In this document: in pieces, positions 27,530 to 35,824 of the stretch
Position numbering within the stretch: position 1 is the stretch's first letter
Layout: the number at the start of each line of letters is the position of its first letter
Source: CAIUMH01 sp963758555
Lineage (GTDB): Bacteria; Actinomycetota; Acidimicrobiia; Acidimicrobiales; RAAP-2
Assembly (NCBI GenBank): GCA_963758555.1
Contig: CAVWVW010000003.1
Location: 558,001-622,000 of the forward strand
DNA length: 64,000 bases
Reading direction: 5' to 3'
The notes under the pieces: model-generated
Seen by the model: only the letters and a program-made list of their open reading frames with translations
Told to the model about the DNA's origin: nothing
Databases searched by the model: none
Translations under genes and position numbers: made by a program

Positions 27530-27740
27530 CGCTCAGGATCACCTCGAAGCAACGGCGCCGTGGAGCGCGTCTGCGATCCCTTCCTCGGTGCGCTCGCATC
27601 GTCCGGCAGAGAGCCGCCGAGCTCATCGGGCGGCTCACGCGGTCGCCCGAGCCGAGACCCGTCGCTGGATGCTGGTCGGTGCGATCTCGCTCCTCGTCCC
27701 ACTCATCGGAGCGATCACGATCTTGGAGCTGGTCCGCTGA
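27516..27740 (+). CDS. small single-span membrane protein, function unknown
   Basis: 74 residues from ATG 27516, with GAGGAG at 27506-27511. The first about 50 residues are Ala/Arg/His/Ser-rich and basic; residues about 53-72 are a hydrophobic membrane segment ending in L-E-L-V-R. It overlaps nadD and is itself followed without a gap by rsfS, so it is cotranslated with both. In some actinobacteria a LytR-CpsA-Psr protein occupies this place; nothing of that domain is visible here. Confidence 0.6.
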   Translation: MAVRSAQDHLEATAPWSASAIPSSVRSHRPAESRRAHRAAHAVARAETRRWMLVGAISLLVPLIGAITILELVR

Positions 27741-28165
27741 CGACGTCTCCCGCTCCCCTCGAGGACCCGAGGAGCATCGACGACAAAGCGGACGCAGACC
27801 TCCTGGTCGCGGCCGCCGTGCGAGCCGCCGACGCCAAGCAGGCTGAGGAGATCGTGGTGCTGGACGTCGCCGAGATGCTCAGCGTGGTCGACTTCTTCGT
27901 GATCTGCTCAGGTCGGAACTCTCGCCAGGTGGCCACCGTGGTCGAAGAGGTCGAGGCTGCAGCCCGACGAGTCACCGGCCGCAGCCCGCTGCGCGTCGAG
28001 GGCCTGAAAGACGCCACTTGGGTCCTCATGGACTATGGGGACGTCGTGGTGCACGTCTTCTTGGAGGAGACGAGGGAGTACTACGACCTCGAGCACCTCT
28101 GGTCAGGGACGCCGAGGGTCTCCACCTCGACGATCCTCGGTGCCGCGCGCGTCCAGCAGGGCTGA
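27737..28165 (+). CDS. rsfS: ribosome silencing factor RsfS
   Basis: About 142 residues. The family core is clear: V-L-D-V-A-E-M-L-S-V-V-D-F-F-V-I-C-S-G, then E-G-L-K-D-A-T-W-V-L-M-D-Y-G-D-V-V-V-H-V-F and Y-Y-D-L-E-H-L-W. It binds ribosomal protein L14 and blocks subunit joining in starvation. The start is unclear: no ATG, GTG or TTG lies near the expected N-terminus. CTG 27737, overlapping the upstream TGA, is my choice; a single-base sequence error could also explain this. Confidence 0.88.
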   Translation: MTTSPAPLEDPRSIDDKADADLLVAAAVRAADAKQAEEIVVLDVAEMLSVVDFFVICSGRNSRQVATVVEEVEAAARRVTGRSPLRVEGLKDATWVLMDYGDVVVHVFLEETREYYDLEHLWSGTPRVSTSTILGAARVQQG

Positions 28166-28175
28166 CGCAACCCGC

Positions 28176-28947
28176 TCATCGCTTGGTGGCGCGCAGCCAC
28201 CGCAGATCGCCCTCTTCATCGGCGTGCAGCTCGATCTCGTGGAAGCCTGCCTCGCGCAGCGAATCGCGGGCTGACCCACCTTGCTCCCCACCGAGCTCGA
28301 GGAACAGGTCCCCGCTGGAGGTGAGCAGGCGTGCTGCGCTCTCGATGATGCTCCTGATGACCACCAGCCCGTCGAAGCCGCCGTCGAGCGCGACGTGAGG
28401 CTCGAAGCGCTGCACGTCCGAGGGCAGGAAGCTGAGCTCCTCCGACGGCACGTAGGGCGCCACTGCGGTGATGAGCGCAGCGCAGCCCGAGTCGAGGGCA
28501 TCGCCAAGGTCGCCGATGAGCACCACGACCCCGTTGCGAGCAGCGCACCTGGCGGCGCGGCGATCGAGCTTCCACGCCCAGCACGAGCGACGAGGGCGAG
28601 GCGCGCGAGAGCTGGCGTGCCACCGCTCCCGCACCGGTGCAGAGGTCGACCGCCAGGGCACCTCGACCCCGCAGGGACAGGCTCCGGCCGGCGGCCAGCG
28701 CCATCTCCTCGCTCTGCCAGCGTGGGACGTAGACCCCCTCGTCCACGTGGATCCACTGGCCGCAGAAGCTGACGCCTCCTGTCAGCCAGGCCAGCGGCTC
28801 ACCGTCCTCACGGCGGCACACCAGGGCCTCGAGCTCGTCGGGATCGCGAGCGGCAGCGAGGAGCTCACGCGCCTCCTCGTCGGCAGCGACGCAGCCCGCA
28901 GCAGCCAGCCGGGCGCTGAGCGCCGCTTCGCCAGGTGCTTGGGGCAC
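28176..28947 (-). CDS. PrmC/HemK-like N5-glutamine methyltransferase, frameshifted, motif altered
   Basis: 256 residues when one extra base at about 28569 is skipped (join at L-V-L-G-V-E-L-D-R-R-A). The SAM-binding site V-D-L-C-T-G-A-G-A-V-A and an N-terminal helical domain fit the PrmC fold, and the C-terminal F-E-P-H-V-A-L-D-G-G-F-D-G-L is typical of the actinobacterial PrmC-related subfamily. The catalytic N-P-P-Y (N-A-P-Y in that subfamily) is replaced by V-A-P-Y, losing the Asn that holds the glutamine. It may therefore not methylate release factors. GTG 28947 is 1 base after the lipoprotein stop. Confidence 0.75.
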
Positions 28948-28948
28948 C

Positions 28949-29530
28949 TCAGTGGGCGAGCAGCGTCGAGTAGTCGTCGGCGGTCACCGGCGACGTCGTC
29001 GACGCGCCTGAGTCGATCGGGACTGGCACCACGGCGCCGGCCACCACGAAGGAGATCCGCCTCACGCCGGGCTGCCGGGTGGCGGTGAGCACCAGCTGAC
29101 CGACCGCCAGGATCTGATCGTCCCCTGAGATCGAGGTGAAGGCCTTGTTCAACCTGATGGTGATCACACCGTTGATCGCCGTCGTGCTGCGGATGTGGAG
29201 GTTGGCTGGGAGCGCCGTGCTCAGGCCGAGGGCGGTCTGGGTGGCGCTTGGACCTCGCAGCAGGGCGTTGAGCACGAGCTCGAGATCAGCCGGTGCAGCG
29301 ACGGCGCGCGGCACCTCGACGAGCTGCTTGGCATCATCGATGAAGTAGATGGGCTGGATAGTCCCCGAAGTCGGCAGCGTGGACGCGGTGCTGCTTGGGG
29401 GCACCTTGGGCGAGAGGAGCCGGAGCGGGACGTCCTTTTTCGCCACCACGCTGGCCTGCTCGGAGGTGGGGATCCCACAGGCCGCGAGCAGGGTGACCAC
29501 GCACGCCAGGGCAAGCAGCGCTCGCCTCAC
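28949..29530 (-). CDS. GerMN-domain lipoprotein, short LpqB-like partner of a two-component system
   Basis: 193 residues. The signal peptide ends in a lipobox L-A-A-C18; a Ser/Thr/Pro linker follows, then one GerMN domain (about 55-165) with L-L-R-G-P and I-N-G-V-I-T-I-R-L. In mycobacteria the lipoprotein LpqB, which also has a GerMN domain plus a beta-propeller, is encoded after mtrA-mtrB and modulates the MtrB sensor. This protein holds the same position but lacks the propeller. GTG 29530 overlaps the kinase stop (GTGA). Confidence 0.75.
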   Translation of the reverse strand: MRRALLALACVVTLLAACGIPTSEQASVVAKKDVPLRLLSPKVPPSSTASTLPTSGTIQPIYFIDDAKQLVEVPRAVAAPADLELVLNALLRGPSATQTALGLSTALPANLHIRSTTAINGVITIRLNKAFTSISGDDQILAVGQLVLTATRQPGVRRISFVVAGAVVPVPIDSGASTTSPVTADDYSTLLAH

Positions 29531-30963
29531 ACCGAGACCGCCTCAGGGTCAAGAGGTAGGCGCACGACGAAGGAGGTGCCGAGACCCTCGTGGCCGTCTT
29601 CGACGGTGACCGAGCCCCCATGTCGCCGGACGTGCTCGTCGACGATGGCGAGGCCCAGCCCCGAGCCCTCTGTGCTGCCCCGCCTGCCTGAGACGCCGCC
29701 GCGGTAGAAGCGGTCGAAGACCTTGGTCCTGTCTGCGGGGTCGATGCCAGGCCCCACGTCGGTCAGCGTGATGACGACGCCGTCTCGTCGTTCGTCGCTC
29801 CTGACCACGATCTCGGTCACGCCTCCGGCGTAGATCTGGCCGTTCTCGATCAGGTTGCTCATGACCCGCCCGAAGCGCCGCTTGTCGATCAGGAGTCGCA
29901 GGTGCGCTGCGCTCGGCTCGATCTCGATGGTTGGCATCGTGGCTCCGTCGACCACGCGGACCGCACCGCTCACTGAATTGGTCACGAGCTCGGTGACGTC
30001 GACCTCGTCGAGCGAGAGGGCTCCGACGTCAGCGTCGCTGCGGGCGATCTCGAGCAGGTCGGCCACGAGGCGCTGAAAGCGGTGGACGTCGCCGGTCATG
30101 AGGTCGAGGGCCTGCTGGCCTCGGGCATCGAGCTCACCGCGGTGTGCGTCGAGCACGTCGAGCGAGGCGGCCAGGGTCGTGAGTGGTGAGCGGAGCTCAT
30201 GGCTCACGTCCGAGGTGAAGCGGGCGTCTCGGGTGATCCGCTCCTCGAGGCGGTCAGCCATGTCGTTGAACGACTGCGTCAGCCCTCGCAGGTCAGGATC
30301 GGCGGCGCCGACCGGCAGCCGGGTGCTGAGCTCGCCCTGGGCGATGGCCACTGCTGCGGTCGACACGTCGGTCACCGGCTTGAGGACTCGTCGGGAGGCA
30401 GCCGCTCCGACCGCCGCCCCGAGGAGCGCCGTGATCGCCGCAGCCGCTGCCAGGGCGGCGAGCAGCACGCGCAAGGTCTGCTCGATGTCCGACAGGTCGG
30501 TGACGAGGTAGGTGGACGCATCGACCGAGGGCAGCGGCACGCCGACGAAGAGCCGTGGATCGCCGAGCGCATGGGTGGTCTGGACCGCGACGTTGCCCTT
30601 GTTCACCGTCTCGGTCAGCGACTTCGGCAGCGTGGCGCGCCCGATCCCGAGCGTGCTCGAGTACCAGACGCCCTGGTCCTCGAGGACCGTCACGCTGCTC
30701 GGTCCTGTGCCGAGCCCGGTCACCGTCGAGCTGATGTTGGGCGAGTCAGCGGCCAAGGCGCTTCTGAGGAGGGCGGCGTTGGCGTAGGCCTGTCGCAGCG
30801 CGGTGCTCTGGCGCTCGGAGAGCAGGAAGTGGCGGGTGGTGAAGTAGGCCAGCGCTCCCATCACCACGCTCAAGGTGAAGGCGGCGGCGGCCAACGTCGC
30901 CATCAGGCGGAATCTGAGACCGATCCGTCGGGGCGAGCGCTCGCCAGCGGGTTCCCCAACCAC
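29527..30963 (-). CDS. membrane sensor histidine kinase, MtrB-like
   Basis: 478 residues: membrane segments at about 22-43 and 166-188 around an extracytoplasmic sensor region, a HAMP domain, a HisKA domain with H255 in S-D-V-S-H-E-L-R-S-P, and a HATPase domain with D-V-G-P-G-I-D and G-S-G-L-G-L-A-I-V. It should phosphorylate the response regulator encoded 8 bases upstream in the same operon. Order and partner genes parallel mtrAB-lpqB, which governs cell wall and division genes in actinobacteria. Confidence 0.88.
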   Translation of the reverse strand: MVGEPAGERSPRRIGLRFRLMATLAAAAFTLSVVMGALAYFTTRHFLLSERQSTALRQAYANAALLRSALAADSPNISSTVTGLGTGPSSVTVLEDQGVWYSSTLGIGRATLPKSLTETVNKGNVAVQTTHALGDPRLFVGVPLPSVDASTYLVTDLSDIEQTLRVLLAALAAAAAITALLGAAVGAAASRRVLKPVTDVSTAAVAIAQGELSTRLPVGAADPDLRGLTQSFNDMADRLEERITRDARFTSDVSHELRSPLTTLAASLDVLDAHRGELDARGQQALDLMTGDVHRFQRLVADLLEIARSDADVGALSLDEVDVTELVTNSVSGAVRVVDGATMPTIEIEPSAAHLRLLIDKRRFGRVMSNLIENGQIYAGGVTEIVVRSDERRDGVVITLTDVGPGIDPADRTKVFDRFYRGGVSGRRGSTEGSGLGLAIVDEHVRRHGGSVTVEDGHEGLGTSFVVRLPLDPEAVSV

Positions 30964-30971
30964 GGTCTGGC

Positions 30972-31658
30972 TCAGGGGACCAGCTTGTAGCCCATGCCCC
31001 GCACGGTCTGGAGGTGTGTGGGCATCGCTGGGTCGTCTTCGACCTTGGTCCGCAGCCGACGCATGTGGACGTCGACGAGTCTCGAGTCGCCGAAGTAGTC
31101 GTAGCCCCAGACTCGCTCTAAGAGCGCCTCTCGGCTCAAGACCTTGTTCGGTGAGGAAGCAAGCACGCAGAGGAGGCGAAACTCGGTGCGGGTGCAGTGC
31201 ACCTCGGTGCCGTTGGAGCGCCGCAGCACGCCCTCGTCAGGCAGCAGCTCGAACTCGCCGAAGCGGATCGAGCTCGGCTCGGTCTCATCGGAGCGCGTGC
31301 GGCGCAGCAGCGCCCGGATCCTCGCCGCGAGCTCCTTCGGGACGAAGGGCTTGGTCACGTAGTCGTCCGCACCGGCCTCGAGACCTGCGACGACGTCGTG
31401 CGTGTCGTTGCGCGCGGTCACCATGATGATCGGGACGGGGGCGTGGCGGCGCAGCGAACGGCAGCACTCGAAGCCATCCATGCCCGGCAGCATGAGATCG
31501 ACCAGCACCAGATCGGCGGTGGCATCGGCGAAGCGGTCGAGAGCTTGTTCGCCGCTCCCCGCCTCGTCGACGACCCAACCCTCTTCCTCGAGGGAGAGTC
31601 GCATCGACGATCGGATGCGCTCATCGTCCTCGACGATCAAGATCCTGTCTGCCACCAC
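30972..31658 (-). CDS. OmpR-family response regulator, MtrA-like
   Basis: 228 residues. The receiver domain has acidic D11-D12, phospho-acceptor D54 in D-L-M-L-P-G-M-D-G, and T-K-P-F; the winged-helix DNA-binding domain includes T-R-T-E-F-R-L-L, V-W-G-Y and R-L-V-D-V-H-M-R-R-L-R. The linker sequence A-G-A-D-D-Y and P-K-E-L-A-A-R-I-R resemble MtrA of mycobacteria. The start may be GTG 31658 or the adjacent GTG 31655. It is divergent from xerC. Confidence 0.9.
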   Translation of the reverse strand: MVADRILIVEDDERIRSSMRLSLEEEGWVVDEAGSGEQALDRFADATADLVLVDLMLPGMDGFECCRSLRRHAPVPIIMVTARNDTHDVVAGLEAGADDYVTKPFVPKELAARIRALLRRTRSDETEPSSIRFGEFELLPDEGVLRRSNGTEVHCTRTEFRLLCVLASSPNKVLSREALLERVWGYDYFGDSRLVDVHMRRLRTKVEDDPAMPTHLQTVRGMGYKLVP

Positions 31659-31729
31659 TGCCTCTCAAGATCGCCTGCTTCGTCTGAGACTAGACGACCA
31701 CCCTCCGCAAACCGGGGCAGTGCGAGCCG

Positions 31730-31735
31730 TAGCCT
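31730..31735 (+). promoter_or_regulatory. -10 box TAGCCT of xerC, leaderless type
   Basis: TAGCCT ends 8 bases before GTG 31744, in the 85-base divergent gap with the response-regulator gene. Confidence 0.55.
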
Positions 31736-31743
31736 TGGGTGTC

Positions 31744-32637
31744 GTGGAGCCCTTCGAGCCTGGTGTGGTCGACCCCTTCGAGCGTGCCGCCTTCGCCTCA
31801 TGGCTGAGCGGGCGCTCATCGGCCACGGCCAAGGCGTACCTAAGCGACCTCGACGCCCTGGTCTCGTGGTTGGCCGAGGAGGGGATCACGACCCCCGCCA
31901 AGGTCGATCGCCTCGTCTTGCGGCGGTATCTCGGGTCCCTCCAGCGCCGAGGGCTGGCCAAGTCGACCATGGCTCGAAAAGCAGCAGCAGCCCGCTCGTA
32001 CTTCTCCTTCCTCACCGCTCGAGGCATCGTCGAGGTCGATCCAGCGGCCCGGCTCTCCGCGCCGAAGGCGTCCTCTCGCCTGCCCGCCGTGCTCGGCCAA
32101 GCGGACCTCGCCGTGCTGCTCGACGCCGGGGACCAAGACGATCCGGTGGGGCTTCGAGATCGAGCGCTCGTCGAGCTGCTCTATGCGGCGGGCCTTCGAG
32201 TCGCCGAGCTCTGCGGGCTCGACCTCGACGACCTCGATCTGGCCCACGGCATGCTCGTCGCCTTCGGCAAGGGCGCGAAGGAGCGTCGGGTGCCTGTCCA
32301 CGAGCGCTGTGCGCAGGCCCTCGAGCGCTACCTCTCTGAAGCCAGAGCGTCGCTGATGAACGAGAGCTCCCCAAGTGCCGCGGTCTTCTTCAACCGGCGG
32401 GGCCATCGCATGGGACCTCGAGACGTGCGCAGGGTGCTCGACCGGTGGTCAGCATCGCCCACCCACCCCCACGCCCTTCGCCACACCTTCGCCACCCATC
32501 TGCTGGACGGGGGAGCGGACCTTCGTGTGGTTCAAGAGCTGCTGGGCCACGCCAGCTTGGCCACCACGCAGCTCTACACCCACGTGTCAAAAGAGCGGCT
32601 CCAGCGCGTCTACGACGACACCCATCCGCGCGCCTGA
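31744..32637 (+). CDS. xerC: tyrosine recombinase XerC, chromosome dimer resolution
   Basis: 297 residues. The SAM-like N-terminal core-binding domain is followed by the catalytic domain with R (in A-G-L-R-V-A-E-L), K (G-K-G-A-K-E-R), H-x-x-R (H-A-L-R-H-T-F-A-T-H), H (L-G-H-A-S) and the nucleophile Y (T-T-Q-L-Y-T-H-V). Length and position just upstream of rpsB match actinobacterial xerC. It acts with XerD at dif, probably stimulated by FtsK, encoded at 61.2 kb. This is a housekeeping recombinase; no mobile element is nearby. Confidence 0.9.
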   Translation: MEPFEPGVVDPFERAAFASWLSGRSSATAKAYLSDLDALVSWLAEEGITTPAKVDRLVLRRYLGSLQRRGLAKSTMARKAAAARSYFSFLTARGIVEVDPAARLSAPKASSRLPAVLGQADLAVLLDAGDQDDPVGLRDRALVELLYAAGLRVAELCGLDLDDLDLAHGMLVAFGKGAKERRVPVHERCAQALERYLSEARASLMNESSPSAAVFFNRRGHRMGPRDVRRVLDRWSASPTHPHALRHTFATHLLDGGADLRVVQELLGHASLATTQLYTHVSKERLQRVYDDTHPRA

Positions 32638-32704
32638 CGGTCGCGGTTGCCACGAGAGCCCTCAGGAGCGGCAGGGCCAGGTGGAAGGGTGTGCATCCGA
32701 CGGC

Positions 32705-32710
32705 TAGTGT
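32705..32710 (+). promoter_or_regulatory. candidate -10 box TAGTGT of the rpsB operon
   Basis: TAGTGT lies about 140 bases before rpsB in the gap after xerC. It would give a leader of about 130 bases that carries the hairpins at 32755-32810. No matching -35 is visible. Confidence 0.4.
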
Positions 32711-32754
32711 CTGAGGGCTGATCTGTACGGGTCAGCGCATCCCTAGTGAAGCGA

Positions 32755-32810
32755 CCTGCCACGTTCTGACGGTCGCCGTGATGCCGGAAGGCATGCGGTG
32801 CGGTGGCAGG
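32755..32810 (+). promoter_or_regulatory. structured leader of rpsB, candidate autoregulatory RNA
   Basis: CCTGCCAC at 32755-32762 pairs perfectly with GTGGCAGG at 32803-32810. Inside is ATGCC-GGAA-GGCAT at 32781-32794, a 5-bp stem with a GNRA tetraloop. The structure ends 25 bases before the AAGGAG of rpsB. Ribosomal protein S2 represses its own operon through the rpsB leader in other bacteria; a match to any described family has not been tested. Confidence 0.5.
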
Positions 32811-32847
32811 CCATGAAACCAACCGAAAGACCAACAAGGAGACGACC

Positions 32848-33714
32848 ATGGCTGTGGTCACGATGCGCCAGTTGCTTGACTCTGGCGTCCACCTCGGGCA
32901 CCAGACTCGCCGGTGGAACCCCAAGATGCGCCGCTTTATCTTCGGAGAGCGCAGCGGCATCCACCTCTTCGACCTGCACAAGACCCTCTCGGGGATCGAG
33001 ACCTCGTACACCTTCGTGCGAGACCTCGTCGCTGGTGGGGGGACGATCTTGTTCGTCGGCACCAAGAAGCAGGCCCAAGGCCCCGTGGCCGACTTCGCCG
33101 ATGCCTGCGGCATGCCCTACGTCAACCAGCGCTGGCTGGGCGGCATGCTCACCAACTTCCAGACCGTGGCCGGTCGCGTGGAGCGCATGAAAGAGCTGCG
33201 CATCATGCAGAACGCGGGCGACTTCGAGGGCATGCCCAAGCGTGAGGCCCTTCGTCACAGCCGTGAGCTCGAGAAGCTCGAGCGCAACCTGAGCGGTATC
33301 TCTGGTCTGTCGAAGCTCCCCGACGCCGTGTTCATCATCGACACGAAGAAGGAGCACATCGCGGTGACCGAGGCCAACAAGCTCGGCATGCCGGCGGTCG
33401 CCATCGTCGACTCGAACTGCGACCCCGACGTCATCGACTTCGTGATCCCGGGCAACGACGACGCCATCCGGTCCGTGGCCCTGCTGTGTCGGGTGATGGC
33501 AGACGCCGTGGCGGAAGGTCGCTACATCGCCCAGAACCGCCCGAAGGCTCAGGCGGCTGCTGAGAAGGCGGCTGCTCCCGCTCCTGCACCGGCTGCCGAG
33601 GCACCAGCTCCTGCGCCGGCCGCCGAGGCTCCCGCTGAGGAGGCTCCCGCCGCGAGCGAGGCTCCAGCCGAGGAGCCCGTGGTCGCCGCGGCGACGAGCA
33701 CCCCGGAGGCCTGA
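32848..33714 (+). CDS. rpsB: 30S ribosomal protein S2
   Basis: 288 residues from ATG 32848, which has AAGGAG at 32836-32841. An upstream in-frame start would add 15 residues lying inside the leader hairpin. The S2 core ends near residue 230 (H-L-G-H-Q-T-R-R-W-N-P-K-M and Q-R-W-L-G-G-M-L-T-N-F are visible) and is followed by an Ala/Pro/Glu-rich tail of about 55 residues. S2 binds the 30S platform late in assembly. It starts the operon rpsB-tsf. Confidence 0.97.
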   Translation: MAVVTMRQLLDSGVHLGHQTRRWNPKMRRFIFGERSGIHLFDLHKTLSGIETSYTFVRDLVAGGGTILFVGTKKQAQGPVADFADACGMPYVNQRWLGGMLTNFQTVAGRVERMKELRIMQNAGDFEGMPKREALRHSRELEKLERNLSGISGLSKLPDAVFIIDTKKEHIAVTEANKLGMPAVAIVDSNCDPDVIDFVIPGNDDAIRSVALLCRVMADAVAEGRYIAQNRPKAQAAAEKAAAPAPAPAAEAPAPAPAAEAPAEEAPAASEAPAEEPVVAAATSTPEA

Positions 33715-33720
33715 GTCACG

Positions 33721-34512
33721 ATGGCAGGGTTCACCGCAAAAGACGTCCAAGCGCTCCGCAAGGCCACCGGCGCGGGCATGCTCGACGCCAAGAAGGCGCT
33801 CGAAGAGACCGACGGCGACACAGAGAAGGCAGCCACGTGGCTTCGCGAGCAAGGCCTCGCCGGCGCCGCGAAGCGCTCCGATCGCGATGCGAGCGAGGGC
33901 GCCGTCTCTGTCGTCCGTGACGGCAACGCCGCCGCCATCGTGCTGCTGCGCTCGGAGACCGACTTCGTCGCCAAGGCCGCCGAGTTCGTCTCGATCGTCG
34001 ACGAGCTGGCTGCTCGAGTGGCCACTGACGGGGTGGATGCCGTCGAGACGCTGAGCAGCGAGATCGACACGATGCGCACGACGCTCAAGGAGAACATCTC
34101 GGTGGGCGAGGTCGTCAGGCTCGAGGCCACCGAAGGCCAGGTCATCGACACCTACCTCCACCAGCAGGCGGGTCGTGGCGTGAACGCGGTGGCCGTGGTG
34201 CTGAGCGGTGGTGACCAAGAGCTCGCTCACGACATCGCCGTGCACATCGCGTTTGCCAAGCCCCAGGTCATCAGTCGCGACGAGGTCCCCGCGGCCGAGG
34301 TCGACGCCGAGCGAGCCACCATCGAGAGCATCTCTCGCAATGAGGGCAAGCCCGATGCGGCGCTGCCGAAGATCGTCGAAGGCCGACTCAACGGCTGGTT
34401 CAAAGAGAGGGTGCTCCTCGAGCAGCCCTACGCGCGCGACGAGAAGCAGACGATCGCTCAGCTCCTGAACGGGGCGGAGATCGTCGCCTACGCTCAGGTG
34501 CTGGTTGGCTGA
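33721..34512 (+). CDS. tsf: translation elongation factor Ts
   Basis: 263 residues. The N-terminal UBA-like module contains V-Q-A-L-R-K-A-T-G-A-G-M-L-D-A-K-K-A-L; T-D-F-V-A-K makes the contact that pushes the EF-Tu nucleotide site; the dimerisation domain follows. It exchanges GDP on EF-Tu. Six bases separate it from rpsB. Confidence 0.97.
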   Translation: MAGFTAKDVQALRKATGAGMLDAKKALEETDGDTEKAATWLREQGLAGAAKRSDRDASEGAVSVVRDGNAAAIVLLRSETDFVAKAAEFVSIVDELAARVATDGVDAVETLSSEIDTMRTTLKENISVGEVVRLEATEGQVIDTYLHQQAGRGVNAVAVVLSGGDQELAHDIAVHIAFAKPQVISRDEVPAAEVDAERATIESISRNEGKPDAALPKIVEGRLNGWFKERVLLEQPYARDEKQTIAQLLNGAEIVAYAQVLVG

Positions 34513-34531
34513 GCACGGGGGGATCCCCCAG

Positions 34532-35251
34532 ATGGCGGGAGCAAAGCGAGTGGTGCTGAAGATGTCGGGGGAGGCTCTTGCCTCCTCGGCCTCTGACGAG
34601 ACTATCGATGCGGTGACCGTCGAGCGACTCGCCGGCGAGATCGCCGAAGCCAAGGCGGCCAACGACCTTGAGCTGGCCGTGATGGTGGGCGGCGGCAACA
34701 TCTGGCGCGGCGCGGTGGGTGCGATGGCCGGGATGGACCGAGCGACCTCCGACACCATGGGCATGCTCGGCACCGTGATCAACGCACTGGCCCTCCAAGA
34801 CGCGCTGGAGCATCGCGGGCTCGCCACCAGGGTGCTCTCCGCTGTCCAGATGGCCGAGGTCGCTGAGCCCTACATCCGGCGCCGCGCCATCCGCCACCTG
34901 GAGAAGGGTCGTGTGGTCGTCTTCGCAGCCGGCATGGGCAACCCGTACTTCACCACGGACACCTCCGCTGCGCTCCGCACCGCCGAGATCGAGGCGGAGA
35001 TCCTGCTGAAGGGGACCCATGGCGGCGTGGACGGGGTCTACTCGGCGGATCCGAAGCTCGATCCAGACGCCACTCGCTACGAGCACATCACCTTCGACGA
35101 GGTCGTCGCCCGCGATCTTCGGGTGATGGATCTCACCGCGATCACCTTCTGCAAAGACAACCAGGTCCCCATCAGGGTGTTCGACCTGATGGCGCCCTCA
35201 AACCTGCGTCGCTCCCTGGCGGGCGAGCCTGTCGGTACGCTGGTCTCCTGA
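34532..35251 (+). CDS. pyrH: UMP kinase
   Basis: 239 residues from ATG 34532, in line with the family N-terminus R-V-V-L-K-M-S-G-E-A-L. An upstream in-frame TTG at 34505 would overlap tsf. The amino-acid-kinase fold motifs G-G-G-N-I-W-R-G and K-G-T-H-G-G-V-D-G-V are intact. It makes UDP and is usually GTP-activated and UTP-inhibited. A GGGGGATCCCCC palindrome just before the start may influence initiation. The stop overlaps the frr start by one base. Confidence 0.95.
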   Translation: MAGAKRVVLKMSGEALASSASDETIDAVTVERLAGEIAEAKAANDLELAVMVGGGNIWRGAVGAMAGMDRATSDTMGMLGTVINALALQDALEHRGLATRVLSAVQMAEVAEPYIRRRAIRHLEKGRVVVFAAGMGNPYFTTDTSAALRTAEIEAEILLKGTHGGVDGVYSADPKLDPDATRYEHITFDEVVARDLRVMDLTAITFCKDNQVPIRVFDLMAPSNLRRSLAGEPVGTLVS

Positions 35252-35817
35252 TGGACGAGATGGCCGAGCTCGTGGTCGACGATGCGCGCGAGAAGATGGC
35301 GAAGTCGGTCGAGCACGTCCGTGCTGAGTTCGGAGCGGTGCGCACTGGGCGCGCCACCCCGGCGCTCGTCGAGTCGCTCTCCGTCGATTACTACGGGACC
35401 CCGACCCCACTCAAGGCGCTTGCCAGCTTCACCGTGCCTGACGGGAAGCTGCTGGTGATCTCGCCCTTCGACAAGTCGGCCATGGGAGCGATCGAGAAGG
35501 CCATCAGCGCGTCGGAGCTCGGGATCACCCCCACGAACGATGGCACCGTCATCCGATTGGGATTTCCACCTCTGACCGAGGAGCGTCGACGAGACTTGGT
35601 CAAAGTGGTTCGACAGAAGGCGGAAGAGGGCAAGGTCCAAGTCAGAGGTCACCGCCGCGGCTCACGCCACGAGCTCGACCTCTTGGAGAAGGACTCGGAC
35701 ATCTCATCTGACGAGCATGAGCGCTTGGCGAAGGAGATCGAGAAGTTGACTCACACCAGCATCGAGGCCATCGAAGAGCTGTTGACGCACAAGGAGCATG
35801 AGCTCCTTGAGGTCTGA
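35251..35817 (+). CDS. frr: ribosome recycling factor
   Basis: 188 residues, standard length, with V-R-T-G-R-A-T-P-A-L and the C-terminal K-E-H-E-L-L-E-V. With EF-G it splits post-termination ribosomes. ATG 35251 shares its first base with the pyrH stop. A TACGCT hexamer ends 9 bases upstream at 35241 and could be an internal leaderless-type promoter, but this one is weak. Confidence 0.96.
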   Translation: MDEMAELVVDDAREKMAKSVEHVRAEFGAVRTGRATPALVESLSVDYYGTPTPLKALASFTVPDGKLLVISPFDKSAMGAIEKAISASELGITPTNDGTVIRLGFPPLTEERRRDLVKVVRQKAEEGKVQVRGHRRGSRHELDLLEKDSDISSDEHERLAKEIEKLTHTSIEAIEELLTHKEHELLEV

Positions 35818-35824
35818 CGACACC

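Noticed and set aside
31744..32637. Tyrosine recombinase as a sign of an integrated element
   Set aside because: Length, motifs and the position before rpsB identify the housekeeping XerC; no attachment repeats, tRNA or phage genes are nearby.
32743..34827. A 694-codon open frame on the minus strand opposite rpsB-tsf
   Set aside because: It is antisense to two certain ribosomal/translation genes. Its composition is the mirror of GC-rich codon bias and no domain is recognisable.
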